From: Gonatopus flavifemur
Lineage: Eukaryota > Arthropoda > Insecta > Hymenoptera > Dryinidae
Reading direction: 5' to 3'
Length of the DNA: 64,000 nt
Assembly (NCBI GenBank): GCA_018340375.1
Contig: JAFFJZ010000002.1
Span: 51,294,001-51,358,000 of the forward strand
Made by a program: the position numbers and the translations under genes
Shown: positions 10,496 to 23,090 of the stretch, in pieces
Numbering within the stretch: the first letter of the stretch is position 1
Layout of the letters: each line of letters begins with the position of its first letter
Notes under the pieces: model-generated
The model's input: only the letters and a program-made list of their open reading frames with translations
Databases searched by the model: none
Told to the model about the DNA's origin: nothing

Positions 10496-11782
10496 TTAGG
10501 TGTGTAACTTTGCTTCCGCCGTTTTTTTCCGAAATTCGAGGCTTTATTGTGAAAAACTGGTTATACATTTATGATTCAAAGTATTGTCCATCGCTGGTCA
10601 CTACTTTCTCTCATCTTTCGGGCAGCATATGAATCCCGCGTTGGCAAAACTGGTCATCTTTTGAAACGATCCACGAATCGATCCAATTTTTCACTTCTTC
10701 ATAAGACCGGAAGTACTGATCAGCTAGGCCGTGTGCCATTGATCGAAACAAGTGATAGTCCGAGGGAACAACGTCTGGAGAATACGGCGGGTGGGGTAGG
10801 ATTTCCTATTTCAAAGTTTCCAAGTATGTCTTGACCACTTTCGCAACATGGGGTCGAGGTTTGTCATGCTGTAAAATCACTTTATCATGTCTCTCGTTGT
10901 ATCGCGGCCGTTTGTCTTTCAATGCTCGGCTCGAACGTATTAATTGCGTTCGATAACGATCGCCTGTGATTGTTTCAGTCGGTTTTAACAACTCATAATA
11001 CACTACGCCGAGCTGGTCCCACTAAATACCGAGCATAACCTTGGAACCGTGAATATTCGGTTTGGTCGTCGACGTGGAAGCATGGCCGGGATATCCCCAT
11101 GATTTTCTGCGCTTGGAATTATCGTAATGAACCTATTCTTCGTCCCCAGTCACAATGCGATGCAGAAATCCCTTCCGTCTTTGCCTTGCAAGCAGCTGTT
11201 CACAAACACACAAACGCCGTTCAACATCTCTCGGCTTCAACTCGCACGGCACCCAATTTCCTTGTTTCTGAATCATTCCCATGACGTTCAGGCGTTTTGA
11301 AATGGCTGGTTGCGTCACTCCCAATGATCCTGCCAATTCTTGTTGCGTTTGACACGAGTGTTGATCGAGTAATGCCTCCAATTCTGCATCTTCGAAAACC
11401 TTCTCTCTTCCACCGCCATGCTGGTCTTCGACGTTAAAATCACCGTTCTTGAAGCGTTGAAACCACTCTCGGCACGTTCTTCCACTAATAGTGGCCTCAC
11501 CATAGGTATCTGAGAGCATTCGATGAGCCTCAGCCGCAGATTTCTTCATATTAAAGCAGAAAATTAAAACCTCCCGCAAATGACGAGAATTTAGCTCGTA
11601 AGCTGACATGTTCAATCGAGAATAACTTTATGATGTGGACCCAAATCGACTAATATTTCGATGGCGTTGTGTTCACAAATACCTAAGCTTATTGTATGAC
11701 ATCTATGATCTATTTATTCCAACTACCACTTAACGCTACAGCCATCTATTGCAAAACGGCGGGAGCAAAGTTATACACCTAA
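10496..11782 (-). mobile_element. Full-length mariner element (mauritiana-like), 1,287 bp
   Basis: The terminal inverted repeats TTAGGTGTGTAACTTTGCTT (10496) and the reverse complement of AAGTTATACACCTAA (ending 11782) match at about 28 of 30 positions. TA target duplications lie at 10494-10495 and 11783-11784. The length is essentially that of known mauritiana-subfamily elements such as Mos1. The transposase frame on the minus strand fills the interior and is broken only by nonsense codons. Confidence 0.95.
10569..11615 (-). pseudogene. Mariner transposase, four nonsense codons, no frameshift
   Basis: The frame starts with ATG at 11615 and ends at the natural TAA at 10569: 348 codons, like Mos1 (345). 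The N-terminal half has the paired helix-turn-helix region (HLREVL, AAEAHRML, CREWFQRFKNGDF) and the WVPCEL linker. The DD34D triad is complete: D158 in VTGDE, D251 in QHDKPRPH and D286 in PSDYHL, with 34 residues between the last two. Only four in-frame stops break it: codons 161 (11133-11135), 198 (11022-11024), 270 (10806-10808) and 335 (10611-10613). By comparison with the family, each replaces a conserved tryptophan (TGG to TAG or TGA). The catalytic HDNA motif is altered to HDKP. It would once have excised and reinserted the element at TA sites. It cannot now make an active enzyme, but its ends may still be mobilised in trans. Confidence 0.93.
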
Positions 11783-12029
11783 TAAATCAAACTCCATTGG
11801 AAAAAATATTAAAAATCATTAGAATGTTGCATGAAAATGCTGATTCAGATCGAATAATTTCACCTTCATGAACACCATTCACACCTAATATTACACTGTA
11901 AAAAACTTCTGTGTGGATTGACAGAAGAATTTGGAAAAGGTATAGGGAGTTCAGCATGTGAAAATAGGCATGTGCCCCCGCATATATCGAGTTCAAATTC
12001 ACACCACAGATAACTATGGGTATAGCATA

Positions 12030-13310
12030 CACTGAGAAAAATAGTCATTACATCAAAGAAATACATTTTTTTGAATCTGGCCCTCATTGAACTGAATACA
12101 TGTCCTTTCAAACAATGATGATTCAATAGAAATAATGAATTCTTTCGTTAAATGGAAGATATTATTTTATTGAATTCAGTTTCCTCCAATCCAAGAAACA
12201 TTTTATTGACACAAAGATTAATTCTTTGGATTAGTCAGACCGCGAAGTGCAAGGCATGATTCTAATTTCATTCAAAAACGATTGAAAATTCAATAACTTA
12301 TTTCTTCAATTTTATTACGTCACGTTTTGTAGGAAAAGCTCGAATTTTCAATTCAAGGTGTACACATTTGTTAATAACAACGTTTTCGAATCAATACTAT
12401 ACTGCTTGGAATGAAAGTAATATTTGGTAAGCATGATTTTGTATTTCTTCAAATCCACAGAGTGATTTTTATATTCAAATGATTTCATTCATCGATATGA
12501 AAGTATGTGCAATTGATTCTAAAGAAAATTCAGTAAGATAAAGAAATGGATTTTCGAAATCACGTTACGTTTTAGTTACTTAGACGACTTTCGGTTGGTT
12601 CTCGCAAGGTGTAGTCACTTTCTCACAAGTTCTCTTTCGACAGTATGGTTTGTATATAAAGAATTAATCACTCTGTCTTCTTAGTAAGTATTACTTCATC
12701 CAAATAAATATTTCTTTCAGATTATGGGATTGAATTACAGGTCCCGCATGGAGTGATAGGCACTATTCGCCTAACAGACGGCATGACTGAACGATCAATG
12801 AAGTCTCATTTGATCCAAAGTGCTCAGAATTCCCGGTTATCAACAGATTAAAGGAACACCAGAGTGGACTATGAAAGCTGTACAAGTGTGATAATTTTTT
12901 TTTACAGAAAAAATCTGATATTGTGCTCAATGACTTCTGAAACATCATTTATTGAATCAGGATGAAATTCACGAAGTCAAAAAAGAACATCTTGAAGTTG
13001 ATGATTTATTTCGATGGATTGAAAATTTTCCTAATTGATTCAAAAACTTTCGTTTTTGAATGTTTGAGTGCTTTCATTCCTCCGAAGAAATAATTAATTG
13101 AATCAAAGGAGGTTTATTTTCACTGAAGAAAGGGTATTTGATTCAAAGCAATGTTTCTTCAGGCTCAAGAATTTCAGATTTGAATACATTGTTTGCATGA
13201 ATACTCAGATTGATAAGTCCCATGAAATGATTTCATTGTCACTATTGGATGAATTCATTTCCTTGGCCGGAAGAAATATTCATTACGGTCATGACTTTTT
13301 TTTCTCAGTG
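12030..13310. mobile_element. Larger CACTGAGAAAA-ended non-autonomous element, 1,281 bp
   Basis: The left end CACTGAGAAAAATAGTCATT and right end ATGACTTTTTTTTCTCAGTG are inverted repeats. TA lies at 12028-12029 and 13311-13312. The interior is filled with degenerate short motifs such as ATTGATTC, GAATCA and ATGATTTCATT in both orientations. No transposase is recognised. It is a longer relative of the 206-bp element at 747-952. Confidence 0.72.
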
Positions 13311-13312
13311 TA

Positions 13313-16300
13313 CAATTATCCCAAAGGATAACTTCGAAATTCACGTTGCAAGTGTATTATAGGAGGGGGCGGGGGAGGGTTAAATCAAAAGAATTAATTT
13401 TCTCAGAAACGGCCGATGCGATTTTCATGAAAAAAATTATATGTTATAGTTTCCAGTGAGACCACTCAGCGGAAACAAGTAGAAGGCATTTGGATAAGAA
13501 ATACGGGTGGAGGAAATTATTGATCATTTTCACAGAATTTTTTTGAGCTGATGTAATGATATACCTACCAATCATTTTCCAAAATAATCCTCTGCCTATC
13601 TCCTGCGACATATATTTTATTAAGATTTTTTCTAACCCTGTGAGTGCACACTTGTTTTTCGATACACGGTGTGTACACCGGGTCACGTTCCTCAAAAGAT
13701 CCAGTGTACACACGCAGGGCTAAAGGTATTTCATAACTCAAAAAAATAAAGTCTGACATGGAACGCGGTACGAAGGTAATCATTGCACTCGACACACATA
13801 ATTTTTTTGATTCAACTTTCCCTTCCTCTATAATACTCTTGCCACGTGAATTTCGAAGTTATTTTTTGGGATCATTGTATGTTATACCCATAGTTATCTT
13901 TTCTACACATAGAGTTCCTCTGTTGAATTCCTCAACAAAATTTAAAGAAGATCAAACATTTTTGTTAGTTGACCAAAACTTCTAATTGTCTCCAATGTTT
14001 TTTGTAGATCTACAAAGAAATTTTCTGAATTTTGGATAATCTCCTAATATTCTTACGAAATACCAAATTCAAGTCCTGAAAATAGTTCAATGAACGTAAA
14101 CCAAGGGTACGAATTTTCAAGCGTTTAACGAATCTTGATTGAACGAATGTCAACTCAAAATCAATACAGGATTGAATCCTCTCAGAGAACTCGAAATAAT
14201 GTTGATTTCTATGCTTCGATTCTCTTGATCTGATAAGAAATATATAAAACAAATGACTGATAGCATAAAAAGACGGTAATAAATCAGCGAACTCGCTAAT
14301 TTCACGTTTAATGGACAACACTCATCAAATCATAATATTTTTCCGAGTAAATTAGACACGAATTATATCTCCAATCATTGGAAATACCCTGGTTTATGTT
14401 TTTTATCGTTCGTTATCATCGGTATATCTGGTTCTCATGTTATAGGTCAATATTTTAAAAATCTAATATTCCCATCTGGATTATTCACTCCTCCACACGT
14501 TAAAAGGCAAAACCGTTGATCGATAAGAAAGAATTTTAGGTTTCATAGAAACGGATAAGGTTGAAATCTGTCCAAGAACACGACGTGTCACTTGCGTGTG
14601 AAAGACAGGTGCGTTGGAGGGTGAGCTTAATTGCACCGACTTATCTCCTGATAAGCGCATAGAACATACCATATGGTGGAATCGGAATCAATACCAAGCG
14701 ATGTCTTTTTACGTCAAAAGATCCTCCGAGATAAGCAAATGATATTGTAAGGACAAAGTTTATTTTTCTATTATGAATGATTACAAAAATCCATAAAAAT
14801 TCGTTCACCCATACGGAACGGGCTCTCAGCGTCTTCCTACAAAAACATACCGAAGATGACGTTGATTGCATTACGAATTGAGAATAGATTCTTATATGAA
14901 TAGTTCGCACGAGAACCGATCGTACCTTCTTCAAACGAGACGGATAATCCCTTAACGGCCAAAGACCTTTTGCATTTTGAAAAAGTAGATACTTTGCGTC
15001 AAAGAACCAAAGCTCCTTTCGTACGTAACGTATTTTCAGTCTAATTAGTCTCGGCTTAAAGTTAAATGCCTCGACTCTTTCACTCGGGGCTCTGTTTAAT
15101 TGTAAGTTCTTTGATCATTGCAAAGTTTAATAACATAAAAAAAATGAAACAAATCCTTTTTATAGCATGAAAACGCATTCTTCCATCGTGACAACAAAGA
15201 AGGGTTGTAAAGTCGTGCAAGATACCTTTCGAAGTTCACTGTACGTACTTTTTCTTTTATCATCATCGATTGTCAATTTTCAGCCATGTTGACTCGAATG
15301 GACAACAAATAATGATGAGCAATGAATAGTGTTCATACAGCTCCAGACTCTCGAATTTAATATTCAATTTTTTACAATATAGGTACTTGCATGCAATACA
15401 TGTGTGAAAGTATTCAAAGTGGTGAATAATGGATGCAGGGAAGTGAATTATCGATTGATCATTGATACCACATTCCCCCTTTCTTTTCGTTTCTCTCTTT
15501 ATTCCGAATCCAAATGAAAATTCAATCCAAACATCCCTCTGTCCTCAAAATCCACACAAATTACAACGTAACTCGTCTGACAAAAGACGCATCATAAATC
15601 CTTGCATACACAAGCGAGACTGCGAAATCAAATGAGGCAACTCGAACGCAAACGAGAGAGTTGGCAAGTCTCGATTTCGTGTTACCCGAGGTCCTCGAAA
15701 ATGTACGAGAATCGAAAAGAGAAAAGAGTAAGAGAAAAGAGTGTTGGAGACAATTGCGGTTGGAGTTTATACTTACGGATCAAGGAAGTACTCGAGTCTC
15801 AAGGGTATCTCTTCTCGAAACTTCCTTTCAAATTCTTGTTTCTCTTCTCTTTGTCGTTTTTTTGTCACTGGGATTCGTGTGTAAGTTCGAGATCCTTCTT
15901 CACTGACGCTTTTAAACTCATTATTTTCGTAAGAGAGTGCGAAGGAAGCGAAGTTGAAGGATTGAGAACTGTCCTCTTCCTCTTTCTTCTCCTCCTGTCG
16001 CTCTGCGAGAGAATTGGAAGGAAGAAGGAGGGGAATCGTTAGATTAAAGAGCAAGAATCGTCAAACGCGGAGGAAAGAAACAACACAATGAGAACACGTG
16101 TATATCGCGATTCGTGTAAACACAATATGAAAATATCATCGGTCGTAAGCTTTTAGGCATACATTATAGCGATACAATGTGCGGAGCTTAGCCCTACTGT
16201 CAAGCTCAACCTCAGTTTGATGTTTTTGTCTTCCTCTCTTTTGTTGCTGCTATGGATGCTATGCCACGTCAGGATGTCAGGATTGCAGGTGGTACTTGTT

Positions 16301-19300
16301 ACTCGAATTCGCTGAAGGCTTGAAAGCTTAGAGAACGTGGAAGGACATTTGCGGTTGTTGTTGTTGTTATCGTTTTTGAAGATACAAGAAACATTGTGGT
16401 AATCTTTTTTCTTTGTCGTATCGTTGCGTTTTGTTCTCGCACGTACACTCGCACACGCTGAGGTTAAATCTCTAATCTTCGATGCACATCATACGTGTTC
16501 CAGTAAACTGAACAATTGTCAACGATGTTTCGCTCAACGCTACGAAAACGAGGTTTGACTTTACTGCAGTTTATTAAAATCTTCTCTGTAAAATTCTTGA
16601 CAATATCGTGCTACGGAAAATGATTGTTTCATATTGTCATGATTTTCTCGGGGTCTATTAGGCGAAAGGAAATAACGAATGCAAGAAATCAATTCTAGAT
16701 ACAAAAGGTAAACAGATATAGTATATATATCGTCGCGTGCATTTAAACGTGCAATGGACGTGAAAATATACACAGAAAATGAGACAATGATAGTTCGTAG
16801 GACATAACGTCCAAGTCGCCACCAAGAGACATTCTGTATAGATCACAGGAAACGACGAGTGTTATGATAAGATCAGTCGCGTGAGCAAGAATGAGTGGCC
16901 GTAGCTTCTCTTTTATTGCGTTCTGCATTTTCGTTCGTGTTAGTTTCCCCCAAATGATTCCTCTCATTTTCTCAAACTCTAAGAAGTTTTTTGAGGATAA
17001 CGACAATAAAGTTTTTGATAGAGGAATTTTCAAATCATCGGGATACATTGAGACTTACAAACGCATCACGTTACTGAATATAAACTTCAATAATTAGATC
17101 CGAGAATCCGTATCACATAGGAACGTGAGATGCATCATAATCGCAAGGGTTTCTATAGAATTTCTGTTGTAAGTGTACTACGAGTACGTTACCTACTTCA
17201 TCCCGAGATCCTCATTGTATGATTACGGGACGAGGGGTCGATTTAACTGGTCGGTCTTGAAAGTAACTCACGTTAAACTTAACAGTCGGTTAAGTTCGAG
17301 AACCAGCAGCTCGGACGGACTATCACCGTCTAGTTTTCGAGGAGTGCAACTATCCAGTGCAACAGAGAACCTTATCCTGTTCCAGTCCTTAGGGCATCAA
17401 GAGACTGAACTTGTAAGCCACGGTATGATTCCTCAACGACCTACGTCGACTTAAAGGCCATACGAGAGACGATTCTCCACAGTCTTATCTCGATTTGCAT
17501 AAATTCATAGTTTGTGGCTTAGGCCTCATCGTAGTCGTGATTCCTTTAGATTGCTGTGTACCTTAATAATGTTACTTCGAATGAAAGTTCTCTTAATGTC
17601 ACGGTGTTCAAGATCAATGGAATGATCATTCTTCACATAGAGTTTTGAAAAATACTCATCTAATGTTTATAGTTTGCTTATTTTATTTTTCATATTCGAT
17701 ATTTATACGAAATTCTTTCAGCGAAAGATTGTATGCTCCTGTATGCAGGCATCACTTCATACTCACATGAAATTCACTCGATTCGTGAGTCTACTGATGT
17801 GATGCTTACCATGCGGATAAAAAGATGCTGAATTACAGTTGTCATGTAATAATCCACGGTTTCTCGACTAAGGGTCATATAAACATTGTATAAAGTAAAA
17901 TCTTGAGTGGATTTCTATTCGATAAACATGGAATATTGTACGTCCAGCTACGTGAAACTGAGGTTGAAAGAATCTCTTCTCACGTCTCGTCATGCTCAGC
18001 AGGGAATGTATCATGATTATTTGAAGGACTCGATTCGAAACGTAATAAGGATACTTAAGAACAGATTAATAGTTCTGTGAAGGAACAACAGTGCACGTGA
18101 CTATTACACGTACCTGTTTTAGATCGTCACAAGTTACAGGCTATGTTGTACCGCCTCGACTAGTCGCCATCAGCAGCAGCTTTATGGAATTGATAAAATA
18201 TTCACTCAGCAGACAGACGGCAAAGTAGTAAGGCATATAATAATTTTCTGGCACGCCACCTTGTGTTCTCTTTTCCTCGCGTTGTCCATGTTCGTACGTA
18301 CGTGACCGTTATCAATAGAATCAGATCAGAAAATGGCGCAGGACTTCGATAAATAAGATAAATAATGTAATGCCTTTGTATCTCACCGATGTTCAACAGT
18401 TTCTCTTTTTCCCCTTTCTTCTCTTTTCATGACGACCACCTCGCTCCTCCGTCCTTCTCTTTCTTCTTCTTTTGCTCTTACAGGCGCGAAAAACTTTTAA
18501 AGTCGCGTGCACGTCCATCAGAGACAGGCCAAGCCTTAATACCGTGTTTCGCGTGAAACGCGAAGCCGATTGGCTCGATTCAAGGAGATTTGTCGGAGGT
18601 AATCATTAAACGTATAACGTATATCGTACATTGCGACGTCAAAGACTGTGTGGTTAATATTTATGTGCCGTGTATTTTATCATTATACGTATATAAGTGT
18701 GTATGTTATTTTACAATGCATTACTTTGATGGGCCATCGCTTCCAACTTCTGCCATTTTTCTATCTTTATCGATCGAAAATGAAGGACTGAAAAAGTACA
18801 ATCACTTTTTTTCATGTTATATTCAAGAAGAACAGTTTTAGAAAATTTCTTTTTAATTTATATATTTATCGTAGCAGCTTTGGTATTTACGCTTTGATCC
18901 CGGATCAAAGTTTACACCTGCTCCGTATAAGAATATCGGAAAATTCAAGAAGACCAACGGTTTGTTAATTCAAAAATGCATTGGGAAATGAATTGATTTC
19001 TATTCTGAGGTAGAACAGTTGGCTGTGGGAATGAAAACATCCTTCTTCAAACAATTACTCCGTTTGAATGGTAAGAGAGTAGGAGATGGATGAGATATGA
19101 GAAAAGAGCAACAGGGCATATAGATCCTCCCTGACATTTTTAATGAACGCCGAAGAATAAAAAGCTGCAAGCGGAGCAGCAGCAGCAGAAGTAGCAGCAG
19201 CGGCATTAGCAGGGGTAGTTGAACACGGGGGTTTCTCTTGGCGGGGTCTGAGGATATATGCGATAATCATTAGACATAGATTCGCTGGGGTTACTGTCCG

Positions 19301-21502
19301 TCTACTCTCCCTTCAATCTCCCTCCGTCCCCCTCCGACTTCCTCTTTTCCCTCGCAATCCTTCTTCTCTTTTGCCTGCATCCTCCCTCTTCGTCCTCCCC
19401 AACCACCGAAATTCGTGCAGGATATCTCCCTGCGAAAGAGGGACAGAGGGTATGACAAAGACAGACAGGCAGAGCCAGGATGCAGTTCCGCTCGCAAACT
19501 TGAACTGCAGTGAGAACGAATGTCAGTAGTATTAGTAGCAACAGCAGCAGCCATAGGGGATAGATGCATGGGGTGGTGAGATGGTGCAGTCTGGTTACCA
19601 TAGCGACCCATCGTCGCTGGACACCCCTCAACCCCTTGCATTTTAGCATTCTCTCTCTTTCTCTCTTTCTCTCTCCATACACCCTCCTCTGGAACTCTGT
19701 GTTCCTTCCGTTGATCAAGCGACCGGACAACATCATCGTCGTCCCGTGTCGAGTCAAAAACACTGGTCCCTTATTACGTCAATGTACGTAATTCTCAACA
19801 GAAAAAGAAAATTTATATATATCCAGGCATAGATATACGCGATGCAGACTTCATTTCATATTCATGGGAAGCGGAATGACATTTTTCTAACCAATTTTAA
19901 TAAAACCTTGATAATCTGAACGAATTTATGCAAAGGCTCTGGGGATAGATTCGATTATCTGTCAAGTTATTGTCAAAGGTATATTCATTATGGGATTTGA
20001 CGAATTCTTTCGAAAGTTGAATTATAGATTATCTTGAGTTTTATGGAACTTGAACAATTCTATCCCGTATAATTGATTTTTCCATGTCAGTGTTAATGGA
20101 TTTTTCTCTTCGAATAGACAGTTCGTGATGCACGCAAAAATACCATTTCCCCAATAGTTTCAGATTATTCAAGAATCGCGAAAGAAATTCCCGGAAGAAG
20201 AATTGAAAATTGATTGATATCCTTTTTGAAATTCTATACATCGTAACGTGTGTAAAACAAACAACATATTCGTATTTTGGATATAAACCACTCGACGTCT
20301 GCAACGTGGAAAAAATGGAGGAGAACGTTGAAATTTGTTAGTTAGGGTTACTCGACAATGTGGAGAGGGAGGAAAAAAGGATAAAACAAAACAGCATGCG
20401 CGATGAAGTGTGGATTGAATTTTTGAAAAACCTGAGAGCTTGGTGATTTGTTGAAGTAGAAAATTGATACGTTAAAAGCTTGGTTGACCTTGCGTCGTTC
20501 TTTTTATTTTGATATACGTGCATCCAACCTTTCAACGGATCAATTTTTTTCAATGCATAGAATTACTCGAATTTTCCATAAAAATTCATCATTATTGATA
20601 ACAGGGAGAGTATTATGAACGGATCGTGTTACACGGATTTCATATTACTTCTCATCCCTTTTATTTGGTTCTTTTCCTATCACATTTATAAAATGGAAAT
20701 CTTACGATACAAGAAAGATGTCCAGAACAGGGTCGATTGTTTCAAATACTTCCCGATGTCTCGCTCAATCATTCCTCCAAAGTATGGATGATGGTTGAAT
20801 CATTGACGTACGATGTCGAGCGTTACATTATTTCGCTACTCGTATACGTTGCGGACAGTTACAAAGCAATCAAATGTAATAGCAATCAGATCACACACCG
20901 TATTATCACATAGTCTTATGGTGGAATTCAAATTGCGAGCTGATGTGCATGTACAAAATGAAAAAGAACATTTGGATATGGATTCAATTTATCGGCAATT
21001 TGACAAAACAGTTCAATGATATATCATACTCTCATCGAAGCAACGTCAAATCGAGGTTACGTCAATCATTTTCTTTTATCGAATCCCAGTTTGAATCGAC
21101 TCGATATATGAATGATTTCAACAAATTTTTAATTGAATGTTTGAATTTAAAAGATTTTATTTTATAAATCGAGTCGTTGAATCGTCACAATTAATATGGT
21201 TTGAAAATATGCTGTGTATTCTCATTTGTTAGTATCAAGTGAACTGAATCCCCTGTATCTCGAACCATACCTTCACATCACACGTGTAATACAGTATTGA
21301 ATAAATAAAAAATTAGCTGGTGAGTGGCTCCCGTTGAATAGCCAATGATGGATTTCATGTCAGAGACTGAATTTTGTTCCATCAGTGACTGAAATTTATT
21401 TGAACCTTCCAACGGTCACGTCTCTTTTATCACCCGTTAACGGTAACCATGGGTCATTCGAGTCTTACGAATTCTGAACTGTCTTGAGGGGACTCGGGCC
21501 TA
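13313..21502. other. Transposon-poor desert, no recognisable gene
   Basis: Frames of 60-155 codons occur here on both strands but none resembles a known protein, and the longer ones overlap each other on opposite strands. Visible features: a GC-richer patch at about 18470-18580 preceded by a good acceptor-like pyrimidine tract and CAG (18460-18483); a GCA/GCAGCA repeat at 19172-19205; and CT-rich sequence at 19310-19400 and 19650-19690. This could be intronic or regulatory DNA. The acceptor-like site near 18483 may mark an untranslated exon, but I cannot support one. Confidence 0.35.
19172..19205. repeat. GCA trinucleotide repeat
   Basis: Interrupted (GCA)n with AGCAGCAGCAGCAGAAG followed by AGCAGCAGCGGC. 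In one minus-strand frame it reads as polyalanine, but no surrounding gene supports translation. Confidence 0.7.
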
Positions 21503-21750
21503 GGGACCCTCCAATGAGGGATGAGACAATCGGCTCTTTACTTGCCACCATTAATGGAATAGGGGTTAGTTTGTGCGTCAGCCAATGGATAAAATTGAAT
21601 AATTCATTAAAAACATGACGGCACAGTGGGATGTATATATTTTCGATGGATTATTCGGTTTTACTCATTGGATGGTGCATAAATTAGGTACCCATTTATT
21701 GGTTATCCCATTAATGGCGGTTTTTGTCTTATCCCTCACTGGAGGATCCC
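21503..21750. mobile_element. Foldback element with GGGACCCTCC ends, 248 bp
   Basis: The left end GGGACCCTCCAATGAGGGAT is mirrored by ATCCCTCACTGGAGGATCCC at the right end. TA flanks both (21501-21502, 21751-21752). The interior carries CCATTAATGG on both sides. Confidence 0.78.
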
Positions 21751-21762
21751 TACTCGGGCCTG

Positions 21763-22140
21763 GGCAAGTGGGGTAGGAGAGAAGTCAAATTTTGCGCGAA
21801 CTTCTTTCAAAAGATACATGATTAATACAAATTTCGAAGGGAATAATAATGGAATACATACTTGGGATCGCGCATTGCCGGGCACTTTGGATTTCTCAAT
21901 GATTTCAAAAGGCTAAGAAATAAAATTGTACAATTTTTTAACGTTGAAGGTTAAAATTTTACAATTTTGGTTTTTAGCTCTTCGAAATTATTGAGAAATC
22001 CGAAGTGTGCTGTAAAACGAAATCCCAAATATATATTCCACTTGAAATTTATTATTATTATTCACTTGAAATTTGTAATAATTACGTACCTTTCGAAAGA
22101 AGCTCACGCCAAATTTGACTTTCCCCCTGGCCCACTTCCC
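21763..22140. repeat. Adjacent foldback, about 380 bp
   Basis: The left arm includes GTGGGGTAGGAGAGAAGTCA and the right arm CACGCCAAATTTGACTTTCC, imperfect reverse complements. It lies 12 bp from the preceding foldback. A smaller inner mirror (GGATTTCTCAATGATTTC with GAAATTATTGAGAAATCC) sits inside it. Confidence 0.6.
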
Positions 22141-22749
22141 CATGCTCGGATTCCTTTAATATATTCGAGAAGATCTCCAAAAATTCATGAACGTGGTTCA
22201 AGCAGTCTGTTTTGAGAGTCTACAATTCAAATTGCCAACAGATATTATTCAAACATGTATTTTTCAATATTCATGCAACAAAAAGGGGAAAAAATGTTAT
22301 TTGGATTTTAAAGCACTTGAAGATTTCCGGAAAAAATAAAATGCAGCATGGTTTTTGGAAAAAAATATCACATCACTGTTGAATGGAGAAAGAGTATCAA
22401 TTTGCAACGGGGGATAATAGGATATGTTCCAAATTTGATTTCGGATACTTCAACCTTCATACTTGAATTCCGTTTGAAGGAAGAGAACGCAATGAAATGA
22501 CACGATAGACGCTTTCAACATGATTATTACATCAGAATGCAAAATGATGAATGTTGAATCTTAAAATCAACCAATCCATTTGAACCAACTTTGTATTTTG
22601 GTCTGGACGCAAATGACCTATGGTTACAGTTTAAGGGTAAGTATTGAATATTTCAGCTTGCCTATCGTCCTTGAACGCATAGAAAAACAGAACACAAAAT
22701 CTCAGAGCAGTGGGAGAAACAAATTTTCCAATCCTATTTCGATGATTCA
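22141..22749. other. Gene-free stretch
   Basis: AT-rich sequence with no recognisable element boundary or convincing reading frame. Confidence 0.4.
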
Positions 22750-23021
22750 ATGTGGCTGCATCTTACTTGAAAAATTCAATAAAATTTAGTTTTTTTTCTT
22801 GTGTCTGCATTTGTTTTCAATGATTATTTTCAGATGGAACAGGGGACTATTGCCAGGTTGGGGGACATTGAGGCCTTTTCACAGGTCATTCCATTCAATG
22901 GAATCAATTCATTGGTAGATTCCCTTAGAAATTCTTCTAATCTGGCAACTTTGAAACAGAGGTAGTTTTGGCTGCATCTTCAAATAAGTCTCCTTCCAGG
23001 ATGAGAGTAAGTTTGCACTGC
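22750..23021 (-). mobile_element. Interrupted copy of the CACAGTAAAAAG MITE family
   Basis: Family blocks GTGGCTGCATCTTACTTGAA (22752) and TTTTGGCTGCATCTT (22967), followed by CCAGGATGAGAGTAAGTTTG, appear in the order expected for a minus-strand copy. About 140 bp of foreign sequence separates them (22820-22960). The outer termini are eroded. Confidence 0.5.
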
Positions 23022-23090
23022 GAATACCACTGTATTCTCATAGGATCTATAACGGGTCACTTTGATTGAGAAATAAATTCAGAAGTGCTA

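Noticed and set aside
15602..16042. A 146-codon plus-strand frame with leucine/phenylalanine-rich segments
   Set aside because: The hydrophobic runs come from T- and C-rich sequence, and there are open frames on both strands. No family match.
18470..18600. A good splice-acceptor-like tract followed by GC-rich sequence
   Set aside because: No matching donor or coding potential nearby. An untranslated exon is possible but unsupported.
19055..19763. Several overlapping frames with polyalanine or arginine-rich stretches
   Set aside because: They arise from the GCA repeat and CT-rich tracts, not from a gene.
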